NCBI RefSeq assembly: GCF_014646815.1 | Contig: NZ_BMNZ01000001.1 | Coordinates: forward strand, 124,001-188,000 | Reading direction: 5' to 3' | Origin: Terrabacter tumescens | GTDB lineage: Bacteria > Actinomycetota > Actinomycetes > Actinomycetales > Dermatophilaceae | DNA: 64,000 nt | Shown: positions 28,248-37,268 of the stretch, one piece after another | How the letters are laid out: every line of letters begins with the position of its first letter | Numbering within the stretch: the first letter of the stretch is position 1 | Made by a program: the position numbers and the translations under genes | The notes under the pieces: generated by a model | Databases searched by the model: none | What the model was told of the DNA's origin: nothing | What the model saw: the letters and a program-made list of their open reading frames with translations, nothing else

Positions 28248-29281
28248 GCCGAGGCTCCCGGGAAGGCGGTCAGGGGCACGCGCCAGTCGACGGCGAGTGC
28301 CTGCAGGTGGGCGCTCCAGCGGGCCACGTCCTCGAGGGTGGCCGCGTCAGGGCGTGTCCCCATGAGCTCGGTCGAGGCGTCCAGCGCCGACGACAGCGTC
28401 TCGGTCGCGAGGCGGCGGGCGGCGTCCGGGCTGGTGACCGGATGGGGCAGGGCCCAGCCGGCGGGCGTCGTCGAGCTCGTGCCCGAGACGGCGATCTCGA
28501 GGCGGACGAGGGCCTCGAGGGTGTCCTCGGCCTGCTGCCGCTGGTCCCCGACGCTCTGGGCGGCGACGACCTCGAAGGCGTAGACGAGTGGCTGGGTGCG
28601 GGCGACCACGGCTGGCCGGGCGGTGCTGGGCGAGGCCAGCACGACCTCCCGGCCCAGCAGCACGGCGCCGGCCAGGCGCTCGGACCAGACGGCCGCCAGC
28701 AGGTCGCGGGTGCCGGCCGTCGCGGCGGCGAGCTCGGCCCAGTCGTCCCGGTCGAGCGAGTCGAGCAGCGCGGCCAGCTCCGCGCGGGTGCGCACGGGCG
28801 CACCGGCCTCGGGGGTCCCCGAGGTGGTGGGGCTGGCCGTGCTCCCGGGTGTGGGCGTGCCCGTCGGGGCTGCTGTCGGGGCTGCTGACGGGGACGCGCT
28901 CGGACCCCGCGCCACGGCTGCGGCAATGACGGCGGTCGGGACGCCCGCGTTGGTCAGGCGTCCGCGCAGGACCCGGAGCTGCTCGCGGCTCACCGTGCGC
29001 AGCTGCCGGACCAGGGCGCCGCCGGCCTCGCCCGCGAGGACGGACGTCTCCGCCGCGACGACGCGCGAGAGGTCGGCCACGGCATGCAGCAGGAGGGCCT
29101 CGTTGGGAGCGGGGCGCCGGGTCGGCACCGGCGGCGGAGGCGGCGGGACGTCGAGGCGAAGGCCCCGGTCGACGAGCACGGCGAGGGCGGCTGCGCCGGC
29201 TCCCAGCGCGAAGAGACGCCGAGGCGGACGACCCATGCCGTCCATCACCCGTGACCCGGGTCCACGGGTGTCGCCGTCCAT
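28244..29281 (-). CDS. DUF4439 ferritin-like domain protein with N-terminal membrane segment
   Basis: A 345-residue protein. RRLFALGAGAAALAVLVDRG near residues 21-40 is an anchor or twin-Arg-like signal, followed by a poly-Pro stretch. A first helical region (about 60-115), a Ser/Pro/Thr-rich linker (about 125-160), and a helical bundle from about residue 165 (RTQPLVYAFEVVAAQSVGDQ) fit the DUF4439 family, which has a ferritin-like fold. The clustered acidic and His metal ligands expected of active ferritins are not evident to me. Families of this kind sit next to rimP in many actinobacteria, as here. The start at 29281 is 133 bases from rimP, divergently. Confidence 0.8.
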   Translation of the reverse strand: MDGDTRGPGSRVMDGMGRPPRRLFALGAGAAALAVLVDRGLRLDVPPPPPPVPTRRPAPNEALLLHAVADLSRVVAAETSVLAGEAGGALVRQLRTVSREQLRVLRGRLTNAGVPTAVIAAAVARGPSASPSAAPTAAPTGTPTPGSTASPTTSGTPEAGAPVRTRAELAALLDSLDRDDWAELAAATAGTRDLLAAVWSERLAGAVLLGREVVLASPSTARPAVVARTQPLVYAFEVVAAQSVGDQRQQAEDTLEALVRLEIAVSGTSSTTPAGWALPHPVTSPDAARRLATETLSSALDASTELMGTRPDAATLEDVARWSAHLQALAVDWRVPLTAFPGASA

Positions 29282-29332
29282 GCCGAGATCTTCGCACGCG
29301 GCCGGCGGTCGGCGACGACGCCCCGGCGCCGA

Positions 29333-29338
29333 TAGAGT
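29333..29338 (+). promoter_or_regulatory. -10 box TAGAGT for the rimP-nusA operon
   Basis: TAGAGT would place the transcription start near 29345 and give a leader of about 70 nt before rimP. The leader contains GCCCTTCGGGGTG, a short hairpin-prone stretch. Confidence 0.4.
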
Positions 29339-29414
29339 GGAGGCCACGCGGCGTCCGTCGTGCCCTTCGGGGTGTCGGCGCCGGACATTCGAGAAGAGCA
29401 GGAGGCGTCGACTG

Positions 29415-30020
29415 ATGAGCACGGCCCAGGAGATCAGAGCGACGCTCGAGCCGGTGCTCGCGCCCCTCGGGCTCGTCGTCGAGGACGTCTCCGTCTCGCC
29501 CGCCGGCAAGCGGCGGCTCGTGCGCGTGCTCGTCGACTCCGACATCGCCGACCTCGACGTCGCCGACACGACCAGCGCCGTCCCGCCGCTGTCGCTCGAC
29601 GCCGTCGCCGACGCGACGAGGGCCGTGAGCGACGAGCTCGACGCGAGCGACGTCATGGGCGAGGCGCCCTACGTCCTCGAGGTGTCCTCGCCCGGCGTGG
29701 GCCGTGGCCTCACCTCGCGCGACCAGCTCCGGCGCCAGGTCGGCCGACTCGTCGAGGTCGCCCACCAGGGCGGCAGCGACACCGGCCGCCTCGTCGAGGT
29801 GGGCGCCGACTCGCTCACCCTCGAGGTCGCCGCGACGAAGAAGATGCCGGCGCGACGGCTGACCCTCGAGCTCGACACCGTGCACCGCGGCACCGTGCAG
29901 GTCGAGTTCAAGCGGTCCGACGCCGGCACCGACCCAGACCTCGGGACGGACGTCGAGACCGACGCCGACCCCGACACCGACGAATCGGACGAGACGTCCG
30001 CCCTGGAAGGGGACCACTGA
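29415..30020 (+). CDS. rimP: Ribosome maturation factor RimP
   Basis: A 201-residue protein that helps 30S subunit maturation. The conserved core includes [21 protein letters not shown] with RLVRVLVD, the segment [30 protein letters not shown] that joins the two domains, and the C-terminal SH3-like barrel ending VQVEF. An acidic Asp/Thr/Glu tail of about 30 residues goes beyond the usual length of the family. The GCAGGAGG site lies about 9 nt before the ATG. The TGATG arrangement couples it to nusA. Confidence 0.95.
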   Translation: MSTAQEIRATLEPVLAPLGLVVEDVSVSPAGKRRLVRVLVDSDIADLDVADTTSAVPPLSLDAVADATRAVSDELDASDVMGEAPYVLEVSSPGVGRGLTSRDQLRRQVGRLVEVAHQGGSDTGRLVEVGADSLTLEVAATKKMPARRLTLELDTVHRGTVQVEFKRSDAGTDPDLGTDVETDADPDTDESDETSALEGDH

Positions 30021-31075
30021 TGGACATCGATCTCGCAGCCCTGCGCGCCCTCGAACGGGAGCGCGACATCAGCCTCGACGTGCTCATCCCGGCCATCGAG
30101 CAGGCGCTGCTCGTGGCCTACCACCGCACCGACGGCAGCCAGCGCATCGCCCGCGTCGAGCTCGACCGCAAGACGGGCCACGTCATCGTGTGGGCCCGGG
30201 AGGAGGGCGAGCTGCTCCCCGTGACGGAGGAGGGCGAGCGCCCGCAGCGCGGCGAGCCCGGTCCGGAGTTCGACGACACGCCGGTGGGCTTCGGACGCAT
30301 CGCCGCATCGACGGCCCGCCAGGTCATCGTCCAGCGACTGCGCGACCTCGAGGACGAGGCGATCCTCGGCGACTTCAAGGGCCGTGAGGGCGACGTCATC
30401 TCCGGCATCATCCAGCAGAGCCAGGACCCCCGGAACGTCCTCGTCGACTTCGGCACCGTCGAGGGGATCCTGCCGCTCGCCGAGCAGGTGCCGGGCGAGA
30501 AGTACGTCCACGGCGAGCGCCTGCGGTGCTTCGTCGTCAGCGTGAAGCGCGGCCCCAAGGGGCCCCAGGTGGGCCTCAGCCGCACCCACCCCAACCTCGT
30601 GCGCACCCTGTTCAAGTTCGAGGTGCCCGAGATCGCCGACGGCACCGTCGAGATCGCGGCGCTGGCCCGTGAGGCCGGGCACCGCACCAAGATCGCGGTC
30701 CACAGCAAGGTCGCCGGGGTCAACGCCAAGGGCGCCTGCATCGGCCCGATGGGGGCGCGCGTGCGCGCGGTCATGACCGAGCTGCGCGGTGAGAAGATCG
30801 ACATCGTCGACTACGCGGACGACCCGGCCACCTTCGTGGCGGCCGCGCTGTCGCCGGCGCGGGTCCAGTCGGTCGAGATCGTCGACGCGGCGGCCCGCGC
30901 GGCACGCGTCGTCGTGCCGGACTACCAGCTCAGCCTGGCCATCGGCAAGGAGGGCCAGAACGCCCGCCTCGCGGCCAAGCTGACCGGGTGGCGCATCGAC
31001 ATCCGGCCCGACACCGAGGCCGGGGCCGCGTCCGGCCCCCGTGGCGGCGCCGGGACCACCCCTGACGACGTCTGA
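30020..31075 (+). CDS. nusA: Transcription termination/antitermination factor NusA
   Basis: A 351-residue NusA with the order expected for actinobacteria: N-terminal RNA-polymerase-binding domain ([34 protein letters not shown]), S1 domain from about residue 110 ([20 protein letters not shown]), then two KH domains ([21 protein letters not shown] and the following [16 protein letters not shown], with [19 protein letters not shown]). The acidic C-terminal repeats of E. coli NusA are absent, as usual in this phylum. It shares one base with rimP. Confidence 0.97.
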   Translation: MDIDLAALRALERERDISLDVLIPAIEQALLVAYHRTDGSQRIARVELDRKTGHVIVWAREEGELLPVTEEGERPQRGEPGPEFDDTPVGFGRIAASTARQVIVQRLRDLEDEAILGDFKGREGDVISGIIQQSQDPRNVLVDFGTVEGILPLAEQVPGEKYVHGERLRCFVVSVKRGPKGPQVGLSRTHPNLVRTLFKFEVPEIADGTVEIAALAREAGHRTKIAVHSKVAGVNAKGACIGPMGARVRAVMTELRGEKIDIVDYADDPATFVAAALSPARVQSVEIVDAAARAARVVVPDYQLSLAIGKEGQNARLAAKLTGWRIDIRPDTEAGAASGPRGGAGTTPDDV

Positions 31076-31122
31076 GCGGCCGGGAGGCGGCCCCCATGGA
31101 GCGGGCGGCCGCCCGGACGCGG

Positions 31123-31128
31123 TAGACT
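31123..31128 (+). promoter_or_regulatory. -10 box TAGACT for ylxR
   Basis: TAGACT is 5 nt before the GTG at 31134, so ylxR (and perhaps infB) can be transcribed from a leaderless start inside the nusA-ylxR gap. Confidence 0.45.
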
Positions 31129-31133
31129 TGTCT

Positions 31134-31439
31134 GTGGCCGACCGGACTGGACTCCGTGCTGAGCCGTCCCGCACCTGTGTGGGATGTCGAGGAATGGATA
31201 GCTGGTCGGCCCTGCTGCGAGTGGTCGCGGTGACGGACGGAGACGCCGGAGGCAACCCCCCGGTCACGCTCCGCCCCGACCCTCGGCACCGGATGCCGGG
31301 ACGCGGTGCATGGATGCACCCGACCCCCGACTGTTTCGAGCTGGCAGTGCGCCGCAAGGCGTTCGGACGTGCCCTGCGCCTGCAGGCCGCGGTCGACGTG
31401 AGCGCGGTGGCACGACACCTCGGAGTCCAGCACGAGTAG
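31134..31439 (+). CDS. ylxR: YlxR-family RNA-binding protein (DUF448)
   Basis: A 101-residue protein between nusA and infB, its usual place. The family signature [20 protein letters not shown] is near the N terminus. Further conserved elements are [20 protein letters not shown] and KAFGRALR. YlxR proteins bind RNA, and in some Firmicutes they affect RNase P and translation-related transcription. I chose the GTG at 31134 since longer versions start inside nusA and the -10 box supports this point. Confidence 0.88.
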   Translation: MADRTGLRAEPSRTCVGCRGMDSWSALLRVVAVTDGDAGGNPPVTLRPDPRHRMPGRGAWMHPTPDCFELAVRRKAFGRALRLQAAVDVSAVARHLGVQHE

Positions 31440-31616
31440 CACGCACTGGTGCTGCCCCTTGCGGGTTGCACCGGATCAGTCAGAGATCAGTCAACGAACC
31501 ACAAGGCGGGTTGAAACGCTATGAGCACCCGATGAGTACTCAGCGATGAGCAAGCCCCAGCAATAACCCACGGTTCGGCCACTTCCTGTTCAGGCCGGAC
31601 CAGGAACAGGAGAGAT
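31440..31616 (+). promoter_or_regulatory. infB leader with hairpin covering the ribosome site
   Basis: Two direct copies of GATCAGTCA lie at 31474-31482 and 31485-31493. TCCTGTTC (31584-31591) pairs with GAACAGGA (31604-31611) around a 12-nt loop. The 3' arm includes the AGGA of the Shine-Dalgarno sequence for the GTG at 31617, so folding would hide it. Confidence 0.45.
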
Positions 31617-34553
31617 GTGGCTAAGGTCCGGGTCTACGAGCTCGCCAAGGAGCTCGGAGTCGAGAGCAAGACACTGCTCGCACACTTGAAGAGCCAGGGA
31701 GAGTTCGTCCGGTCGGCGTCGTCGACCATCGAGCCCCCCGTCGTCCGCAAGATCATCGAGACCTTCCCCAGGGAAGGCTCGTCAGGCGGCGACAACAAGC
31801 CGGCGGCCCCCAAGGCCGCCCCCAAGGGCGCGACTCCGTCCGCCCCCCAGAAGGCTGCTCCGGCAGCCCCCGCGCCGTCGGCCCCTGCGCCGGCTGGCCC
31901 CGCCGCAGCAGCGCCGTCGGCCCCCGCGCCGGCCGCTCCCGCGGCACCGGCGGCCCGCGCGGCGGCCCCGGCGCCCGCCAAGGCTGCTCCGGCACCTTCG
32001 GCTCCGGCACCCAAGGCTCCCGCCCCGGCGGCTCCGGCCCCGGCTGCTCCCGCAGCCCCGGCGGCGTCCGCTCCCGGTCGGGTGCAGTCCAGCCGTGACG
32101 GTGGTCAGCAGACCTCCGGCGTCCCGGCCTCCCCGCGTCCGGCTCCCCGTCCGGGTCAGCCGCGACCGGGCAACAACCCGTTCGCCCCGAGCCAGGGCAT
32201 GGGCCAGACCCGCGCCCCGCGTCCCGGTGGCGACGCCGGCCCGCGTCCGGGCAACAACCCGTTCAGCCCCAGCCAGGGCATGCCGCGTCCGCAGCAGCGT
32301 CCCGGCGGCCAGGGCGGTCCCGGTGGACAGCGTCCCGGCGCTCCCGGTGGCGCTCCGCGTCCCGGCGCTGCCGCAGGCGGTCGTCCGGGCGGTGCTCCTG
32401 GTGGCGCGCCGCGTCCCGGTGGCCCGCGTCCGAGCCCCGGCATGATGCCGGAGCGCAGCACCGTCGGCCGTCCGGGTCAGCGCCCGGCCGGTGGCCCGGG
32501 CCGTGGTGGTCCCGGTGGTGGCGCAGGCCGTGGCGGCTTCGGTGGTGGCCCCGGTGGTGCCCCCGGTCGTCCCGGTGGCTTCGGTGGTCCCCGCGGTGGC
32601 GGCGGCGGTCGTGGCTCGACGGCAGGTGCCTTCGGTCGCGGTGGCGGTCGTCCGGTCCGAGGCCGCAAGTCCAAGCGCGCCAAGCGCCAGGAGTTCGAGC
32701 AGATGCAGGCGCCGAGCCTGGGTGGCGTCACCGTCCCCCGTGGCGACGGCAAGACGACCATCCGTGTCCGTCGTGGCTCCTCGCTGACCGACTTCGCCGA
32801 CAAGATCAACGCCAACCCGGCATCGCTCGTCACCGTGCTCTTCCACCTCGGTGAGATGGCCACGGCGACGCAGTCCCTCGACGAGGACACCTTCAAGGTG
32901 CTCGGCGCCGAGCTCGGCTACGACATCCAGGTCGTCTCCCCGGAGGAGGAGGAGAAGGAGCTCTTCGACTCCTTCAACATCGACCTCGAGACCGGTATCG
33001 AGGGTGAGGACGACGAGGACCTCGAGGCCCGTCCGCCGGTCGTCACCGTCGTCGGCCACGTCGACCACGGCAAGACCCGCCTGCTCGACGCGATCCGCAA
33101 CGAGGACGTCGTCGCCGGCGAGGCCGGTGGCATCACCCAGCACATCGGTGCCTACCAGGTCCACCGTGAGCACGAGGGCGTCGAGCGCGCGATCACCTTC
33201 ATCGACACCCCCGGTCACGAGGCCTTCACGGCCATGCGTGCCCGTGGTGCCAAGGTGACCGACATCGCGATCCTCGTCGTGGCTGCGGACGACGGCGTCA
33301 TGCCGCAGACCATCGAGGCGCTCAACCACATGCAGGCGGCCGACGTGCCGATCGTCGTGGCGGTCAACAAGATCGACGTCGAGGGTGCCAACCCGGCCAA
33401 GGTGCGTCAGCAGCTGACCGAGTACAACCTCGTCGCGGAGGAGTACGGCGGCGAGACGATGTTCGTCGACGTCTCGGCCCGCCAGGGTCAGAACATCGAC
33501 GGTCTCCTCGAGGCGGTCCTCCTCACGGCGGACGCGGCCCTCGACCTCCGGGCCAACCCGGACAAGGAGGCTCGCGGCGTCGCGATCGAGGCCAACCTCG
33601 ACCGTGGTCGCGGTGCCACGGCGACGGTGCTCGTCCAGACCGGAACCCTGCACGTCGGTGACTCCATCGTCGCCGGCTCGGCCCACGGTCGCGTCCGCGC
33701 CATGCTCGACGAGCACGGCCAGAACGTCGACGAGGCAGGCCCGTCCCGCCCGGTCCAGGTGCTCGGTCTCAGCTCGGTGCCGCGCGCCGGTGACACGTTC
33801 GTCGTGGCGCCGGACGACCGCACAGCCCGCCAGATCGCCGAGCGGCGTGAGGCAGCCGACCGTCAGGCCGTGCTCGCCAAGTCCCGCAAGCGCATCTCGC
33901 TCGAGGACCTCAACGAGGCCCTCGCCGCGGGCAAGGTCGAGACCCTCAACCTCATCCTCAAGGGTGACGTGTCGGGCTCGGTCGAGGCGCTCGAGGACGC
34001 GCTGCTCAAGATCGACGTCGGCGACGACGTGGACCTGCGCATCATCGACCGTGGGGTCGGCGCGATCACGATGAACAACATCAACCTCGCGATGGCCTCG
34101 AACGCCATCATCATCGGCTACAACGTTCGGGCCGAGGGCCAGAACGCCGACTACGCCGAGCGCGAGGGTGTCGAGATCCGCTACTACTCGGTGATCTACC
34201 AGGCCATCGACGAGGTCGAGGCGGCGCTCAAGGGCATGCTCAAGCCGGAGTTCGAGGAGGTCGAGCTCGGCACGGCGGAGATCCGCGAGATCTTCCGTTC
34301 GAGCAAGTTCGGCAACATCGCCGGCTCGATCGTGCGCAGCGGCGAGATCAAGCGTGGCTCCAAGGCCCGCATCACCCGCAACGGTGTCGTCGTGTCCGAG
34401 AACGTCGAGGTGGCCGGTCTGCGCCGCTTCAAGGACGACGTCACCGAGGTCCGCGACGGCTTCGAGTGCGGTATCAACCTCGGGTCGTACAACGACCTGC
34501 AGCTCGGTGACCTCATCGCCACCTACGAGATGCGTGAGAAGCCGCGAGCCTGA
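31617..34553 (+). CDS. infB: Translation initiation factor IF-2
   Basis: A 978-residue GTPase that places initiator tRNA on the 30S subunit. Residues 1-50 form the IF2_N domain ([21 protein letters not shown]). Residues 55-360 are Ala/Pro- and then Gly/Arg/Pro-rich low-complexity sequence. A second IF2_N-like domain follows near residues 375-450. The G domain has G1 [10 protein letters not shown] near residue 480, DTPGHEAF (G3) and NKID (G4). Domains II-IV end at [14 protein letters not shown]. The GTG start has AGGAGA just upstream. Length fits actinobacterial IF-2. Confidence 0.97.
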   Translation: MAKVRVYELAKELGVESKTLLAHLKSQGEFVRSASSTIEPPVVRKIIETFPREGSSGGDNKPAAPKAAPKGATPSAPQKAAPAAPAPSAPAPAGPAAAAPSAPAPAAPAAPAARAAAPAPAKAAPAPSAPAPKAPAPAAPAPAAPAAPAASAPGRVQSSRDGGQQTSGVPASPRPAPRPGQPRPGNNPFAPSQGMGQTRAPRPGGDAGPRPGNNPFSPSQGMPRPQQRPGGQGGPGGQRPGAPGGAPRPGAAAGGRPGGAPGGAPRPGGPRPSPGMMPERSTVGRPGQRPAGGPGRGGPGGGAGRGGFGGGPGGAPGRPGGFGGPRGGGGGRGSTAGAFGRGGGRPVRGRKSKRAKRQEFEQMQAPSLGGVTVPRGDGKTTIRVRRGSSLTDFADKINANPASLVTVLFHLGEMATATQSLDEDTFKVLGAELGYDIQVVSPEEEEKELFDSFNIDLETGIEGEDDEDLEARPPVVTVVGHVDHGKTRLLDAIRNEDVVAGEAGGITQHIGAYQVHREHEGVERAITFIDTPGHEAFTAMRARGAKVTDIAILVVAADDGVMPQTIEALNHMQAADVPIVVAVNKIDVEGANPAKVRQQLTEYNLVAEEYGGETMFVDVSARQGQNIDGLLEAVLLTADAALDLRANPDKEARGVAIEANLDRGRGATATVLVQTGTLHVGDSIVAGSAHGRVRAMLDEHGQNVDEAGPSRPVQVLGLSSVPRAGDTFVVAPDDRTARQIAERREAADRQAVLAKSRKRISLEDLNEALAAGKVETLNLILKGDVSGSVEALEDALLKIDVGDDVDLRIIDRGVGAITMNNINLAMASNAIIIGYNVRAEGQNADYAEREGVEIRYYSVIYQAIDEVEAALKGMLKPEFEEVELGTAEIREIFRSSKFGNIAGSIVRSGEIKRGSKARITRNGVVVSENVEVAGLRRFKDDVTEVRDGFECGINLGSYNDLQLGDLIATYEMREKPRA

Positions 34554-34568
34554 GCTCGCGACACGACC

Positions 34569-34602
34569 GACGGCGCCGGCCCCCACGGGGGTCGGCGCCG
34601 TC
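34569..34602 (+). terminator. Terminator after infB
   Basis: GACGGCGCCG and CGGCGCCGTC form a perfect 10-bp stem, extended by a G-T pair and C/G pairs toward a tiny loop. It begins 16 bases after the infB stop and lacks a T-tract. Confidence 0.65.
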
Positions 34603-34680
34603 GCCGTCCGCTCGGCGCCACCCGGCCCGCGGACGCCCCGGGACGCAGCCGGGGAATGTGGGCCGTCCGCGGCCCGCTAC

Positions 34681-34686
34681 TAGGGT
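34681..34686 (+). promoter_or_regulatory. -10 box TAGGGT for rbfA-truB
   Basis: TAGGGT follows the infB terminator. A start near 34693 would give a leader of about 55 nt before rbfA. Confidence 0.35.
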
Positions 34687-34748
34687 GAACACCACGTCGG
34701 GCCGGCTCGACCGGTCCGACCGCACGTCACACGAAAGCAGAGGTAGTC

Positions 34749-35243
34749 ATGGCTGACCCCGCCCGCGCCCGCAAGATCGCCGACCGGATCAAGGTCATCG
34801 TCGCCGAGTACCTCGAGTTCCGGCTCAAGGACGAACGACTCGGGTTCGTCACCATCACCGACGCCCGCGTCACGGGCGACCTCCAGCAGGCGTCGGTCTT
34901 CTACACCGTCTTCGGCAGCAACGAGGACCGCCAGGCCACGGCCGACGTCCTCGAGGCCAACAAGGGCCGCATCCGCTCCGCCGTCGGCAAGGGCATCGGC
35001 ATCCGCCTGACGCCGTCGATCGAGTTCATCGCCGACGCGCTGCCCGAGGGCGCCGCGCACCTCGAGGACCTCGTGGCCCAGACGCGTGCCCGGGACGAGG
35101 AGCTCGCCCGCGCTGCGGCGAACGCCAAGCCCGCGGGAGACGCCGACCCGTACCGCAAGCCGGTCGACCGCTCCGAGGCCGAGGACACCGATGGCGACGA
35201 CACCGTGGACGCCGAGGTGGACGCGGACGTCGACGCACGATGA
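34749..35243 (+). CDS. rbfA: Ribosome-binding factor A
   Basis: A 164-residue protein with a KH-like RbfA domain in the first ~115 residues: ARKIADRIKVIVAEYLEF, LKDERLGFVTITDARVTGDL, ASVFYTVFG and RLTPSIEFIADALPEGAAHLEDLV. RbfA helps late maturation of the 30S subunit and is needed for cold adaptation in other bacteria. A polar, acidic tail of about 45 residues (ending DTVDAEVDADVDAR) extends past the conserved domain. The stop overlaps truB as ATGA. Confidence 0.95.
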   Translation: MADPARARKIADRIKVIVAEYLEFRLKDERLGFVTITDARVTGDLQQASVFYTVFGSNEDRQATADVLEANKGRIRSAVGKGIGIRLTPSIEFIADALPEGAAHLEDLVAQTRARDEELARAAANAKPAGDADPYRKPVDRSEAEDTDGDDTVDAEVDADVDAR

Positions 35244-36190
35244 CCGACCGTTCGGGAGGCCTGCTCGTCGTCGACAAGCCGGCCGGCTGGACGAGCCATG
35301 ACGTCGTGGCGCGTGCGCGCCGGCTCTGCGGCACCCGCAGGGTCGGCCACGCGGGCACGCTCGACCCCATGGCCACCGGCGTCCTCGTGCTCGGCGTCGA
35401 CCGGGGCACCAAGCTGCTGACCTTCCTCGTCGGCTGCGACAAGTCGTATGCCGCGACGATCCGTCTCGGCATGGCGACCCTCACCGACGACGCCGAGGGA
35501 GAGACGACCGCGGCGCTGGGCGTCGACGACGTGCCGGCCCTCGAGGCCGCGCTGCCCGCCGCCGTCGCAGCGCTCACGGGCGACATCGAGCAGGTGCCGA
35601 GCGCCGTCAGCGCGATCAAGGTCAAGGGCGTGCGCAGCTACACCCGTGTGCGCCAGGGCGACACGGTCGAGCTGCCTGCGCGTCCGGTGACGGTGAGCCG
35701 CTTCGACGTGCTCGCGGTCCGCCCGGCCACGGCGACGCCCGAGGTCGGTCCGGCCATCGACGTCGTCGACGTCGAGGTCGAGGTCGACGTCTCGTCGGGC
35801 ACCTACGTGCGAGCGCTCGCCCGCGACCTCGGCGCCGCGCTCGGCGTCGGGGGCCATCTGACGGCGCTGCGGCGCACGCGGGTGGGCCGGTTCGGGCTCG
35901 AGGACGCCATGTCGCTCGAGGCACTGACGGCCACGTCGGAGACCGACGGGCCGGACGGCATACCCCTGCTCCCGATCGCGGAGGCGGCCCGCGCGCAGCT
36001 GCCCGTGCACGAGGTCTCGGCCCAGGAGGCCGTCGCACTCGGCTACGGCCAGCGCATCCCGAGCGTCGTGGCCGGCTCCGACGCCGTAGCCGCGATCGAC
36101 CCCGACGGACGCCTCGTCGCCGTTCTGGACGAGACCCGGGCCACGGCCCGGGCCAAGGTGGTCTTCGCCGCGTCCGGAGCGGGTGCCTGA
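35240..36190 (+). CDS. truB: tRNA pseudouridine(55) synthase
   Basis: A 316-residue TruB that makes pseudouridine 55 in the T-loop of tRNAs. GLLVVDKPAGWTSHDVV opens the domain, and the catalytic Asp42 is in GHAGTLDPMATGVLVL. Later conserved parts are QVPSAVSAIKVKGVRSYTRVRQG, SSGTYVRALARDLG and GGHLTALRRTRVG. A C-terminal region with LPVHEVSAQEAVALGYGQRI corresponds to the PUA-like or actinobacterial TruB C-terminal domain. ATGA overlap with rbfA. The stop shares a base with an upstream start option for ribF. Confidence 0.97.
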   Translation: MTDRSGGLLVVDKPAGWTSHDVVARARRLCGTRRVGHAGTLDPMATGVLVLGVDRGTKLLTFLVGCDKSYAATIRLGMATLTDDAEGETTAALGVDDVPALEAALPAAVAALTGDIEQVPSAVSAIKVKGVRSYTRVRQGDTVELPARPVTVSRFDVLAVRPATATPEVGPAIDVVDVEVEVDVSSGTYVRALARDLGAALGVGGHLTALRRTRVGRFGLEDAMSLEALTATSETDGPDGIPLLPIAEAARAQLPVHEVSAQEAVALGYGQRIPSVVAGSDAVAAIDPDGRLVAVLDETRATARAKVVFAASGAGA

Positions 36191-36233
36191 TGCCCGTACC
36201 CGAGCCGTCGGACGGCCGCTCCGGCGTGGCCAC

Positions 36234-36239
36234 TACAGT
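36234..36239 (+). promoter_or_regulatory. -10 box TACAGT for ribF
   Basis: TACAGT is 7 nt upstream of the GTG at 36247 and supports that start as a leaderless one. It also suggests ribF can be read independently of truB. Confidence 0.4.
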
Positions 36240-36246
36240 GGGCGCC

Positions 36247-37218
36247 GTGCAGCGCTGGTACGGACTCGACGACATCCCGGCCGACCTCGGGGCCACCGTC
36301 GTCACCCTCGGCAACTTCGACGGGGTGCACCGCGGGCACCGAGAGGTTCTGACGCGCGTCGTGCGCGAGGCCGCCGACCGTGACGCGCTGCCGGTCGCCG
36401 TGACCTTCGAGCCGCACCCCATCGCCGTGCTCTACCCCGACCGTGCGCCGGCGGCCGTCATGTCGCTCGAGCAGCGTCTTGACGCGCTCGAGTCGGTCGG
36501 CCTCGCCGCGGTGCTCGTCATCGAGTTCACCCGCGAGTTCGCCCAGCAGACGCCCGAGGAGTTCGTCCGCGGCACGTTCGTCGACGCGCTCGGGGCGTGC
36601 GCGGTCGTCGTCGGCAAGGACACCCGCTTCGGGGTGCGCAACTCCGGCGACGTCGACACCCTGCGCGAGCTCGGCGGAGCGCACGGCTTCGAGGTCGTCG
36701 CGCTCGACGACATCGGCGAGGGCGCGACCGAGGGCGCCCGCTGGAGCTCGACGCAGCTGCGCGCCGAGCTGCTCGGCGGCAACGTCGACCACGCGGCCCA
36801 GATCCTGGGGCGCCCCCACCGCGTCACGGGTGCGGTCGTCCACGGCGACCACCGCGGCCGCGAGCTCGGCTACCCCACGGCGAACCTCTCCCAGGACCAC
36901 GAGGGCCTCGTGCCCGCCGACGGGGTGTATGCCGGGTGGCTCGTCCGTCTCGACCTCGACGAGAGTGCCCCCGACCGGACGCTCCCGGCCGCGGTGTCGG
37001 TCGGGACCAACCCGACGTTCGACGGTCACCAGCGGCGCGTCGAGGCCTACGTCCTCGACCGCACCGACCTCGACCTCTACGGGGAGCGCGTCGCCGTCGA
37101 GTTCGTCTCGCACCTGCGGCCCACGTTGCGGTTCGAGTCGATCGACATGCTCGTCGAGCAGATGGCGCAGGACGTGGCGCGGTGTCGCGAGATCCTCTCG
37201 GCGATCGTCCCGTCGTAG
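36247..37218 (+). CDS. ribF: Bifunctional riboflavin kinase/FAD synthetase
   Basis: From GTG 36247 the protein has 323 residues. The N-terminal FMN adenylyltransferase domain has VVTLGNFDGVHRGHREVL and ARWSSTQLRAEL. The C-terminal kinase domain has GAVVHGDHRGRELGYPTANL and VSVGTNPTFDG, ending with VEFVSHLRPTLRFESIDMLVEQM shared with RibF proteins. It converts riboflavin to FMN and then FAD, feeding flavin enzymes such as those at 18.3-21.3 kb and LpdA. An ATG at 36190 overlapping truB would add 19 unconserved residues. rpsO, its usual next gene, is missing here and appears only at 63876. Confidence 0.95.
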   Translation: MQRWYGLDDIPADLGATVVTLGNFDGVHRGHREVLTRVVREAADRDALPVAVTFEPHPIAVLYPDRAPAAVMSLEQRLDALESVGLAAVLVIEFTREFAQQTPEEFVRGTFVDALGACAVVVGKDTRFGVRNSGDVDTLRELGGAHGFEVVALDDIGEGATEGARWSSTQLRAELLGGNVDHAAQILGRPHRVTGAVVHGDHRGRELGYPTANLSQDHEGLVPADGVYAGWLVRLDLDESAPDRTLPAAVSVGTNPTFDGHQRRVEAYVLDRTDLDLYGERVAVEFVSHLRPTLRFESIDMLVEQMAQDVARCREILSAIVPS

Positions 37219-37268
37219 GGACCCTCCCGCGTCCCGCGCGCGGCGGGTCGCGGACCGGTGCCCGGTGG

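Noticed and set aside
31790-32690. Repeat-rich mobile or recombinant insert
   Set aside because: This is the normal Ala/Pro and Gly/Arg-rich N-terminal region of actinobacterial IF-2.
31782-34586. A 934-residue open frame antisense to infB
   Set aside because: Shadow of infB. Low-complexity composition and no recognisable domain.
36190-36246. FMN riboswitch before ribF
   Set aside because: No FMN-box elements are visible and the space is only a few dozen bases.
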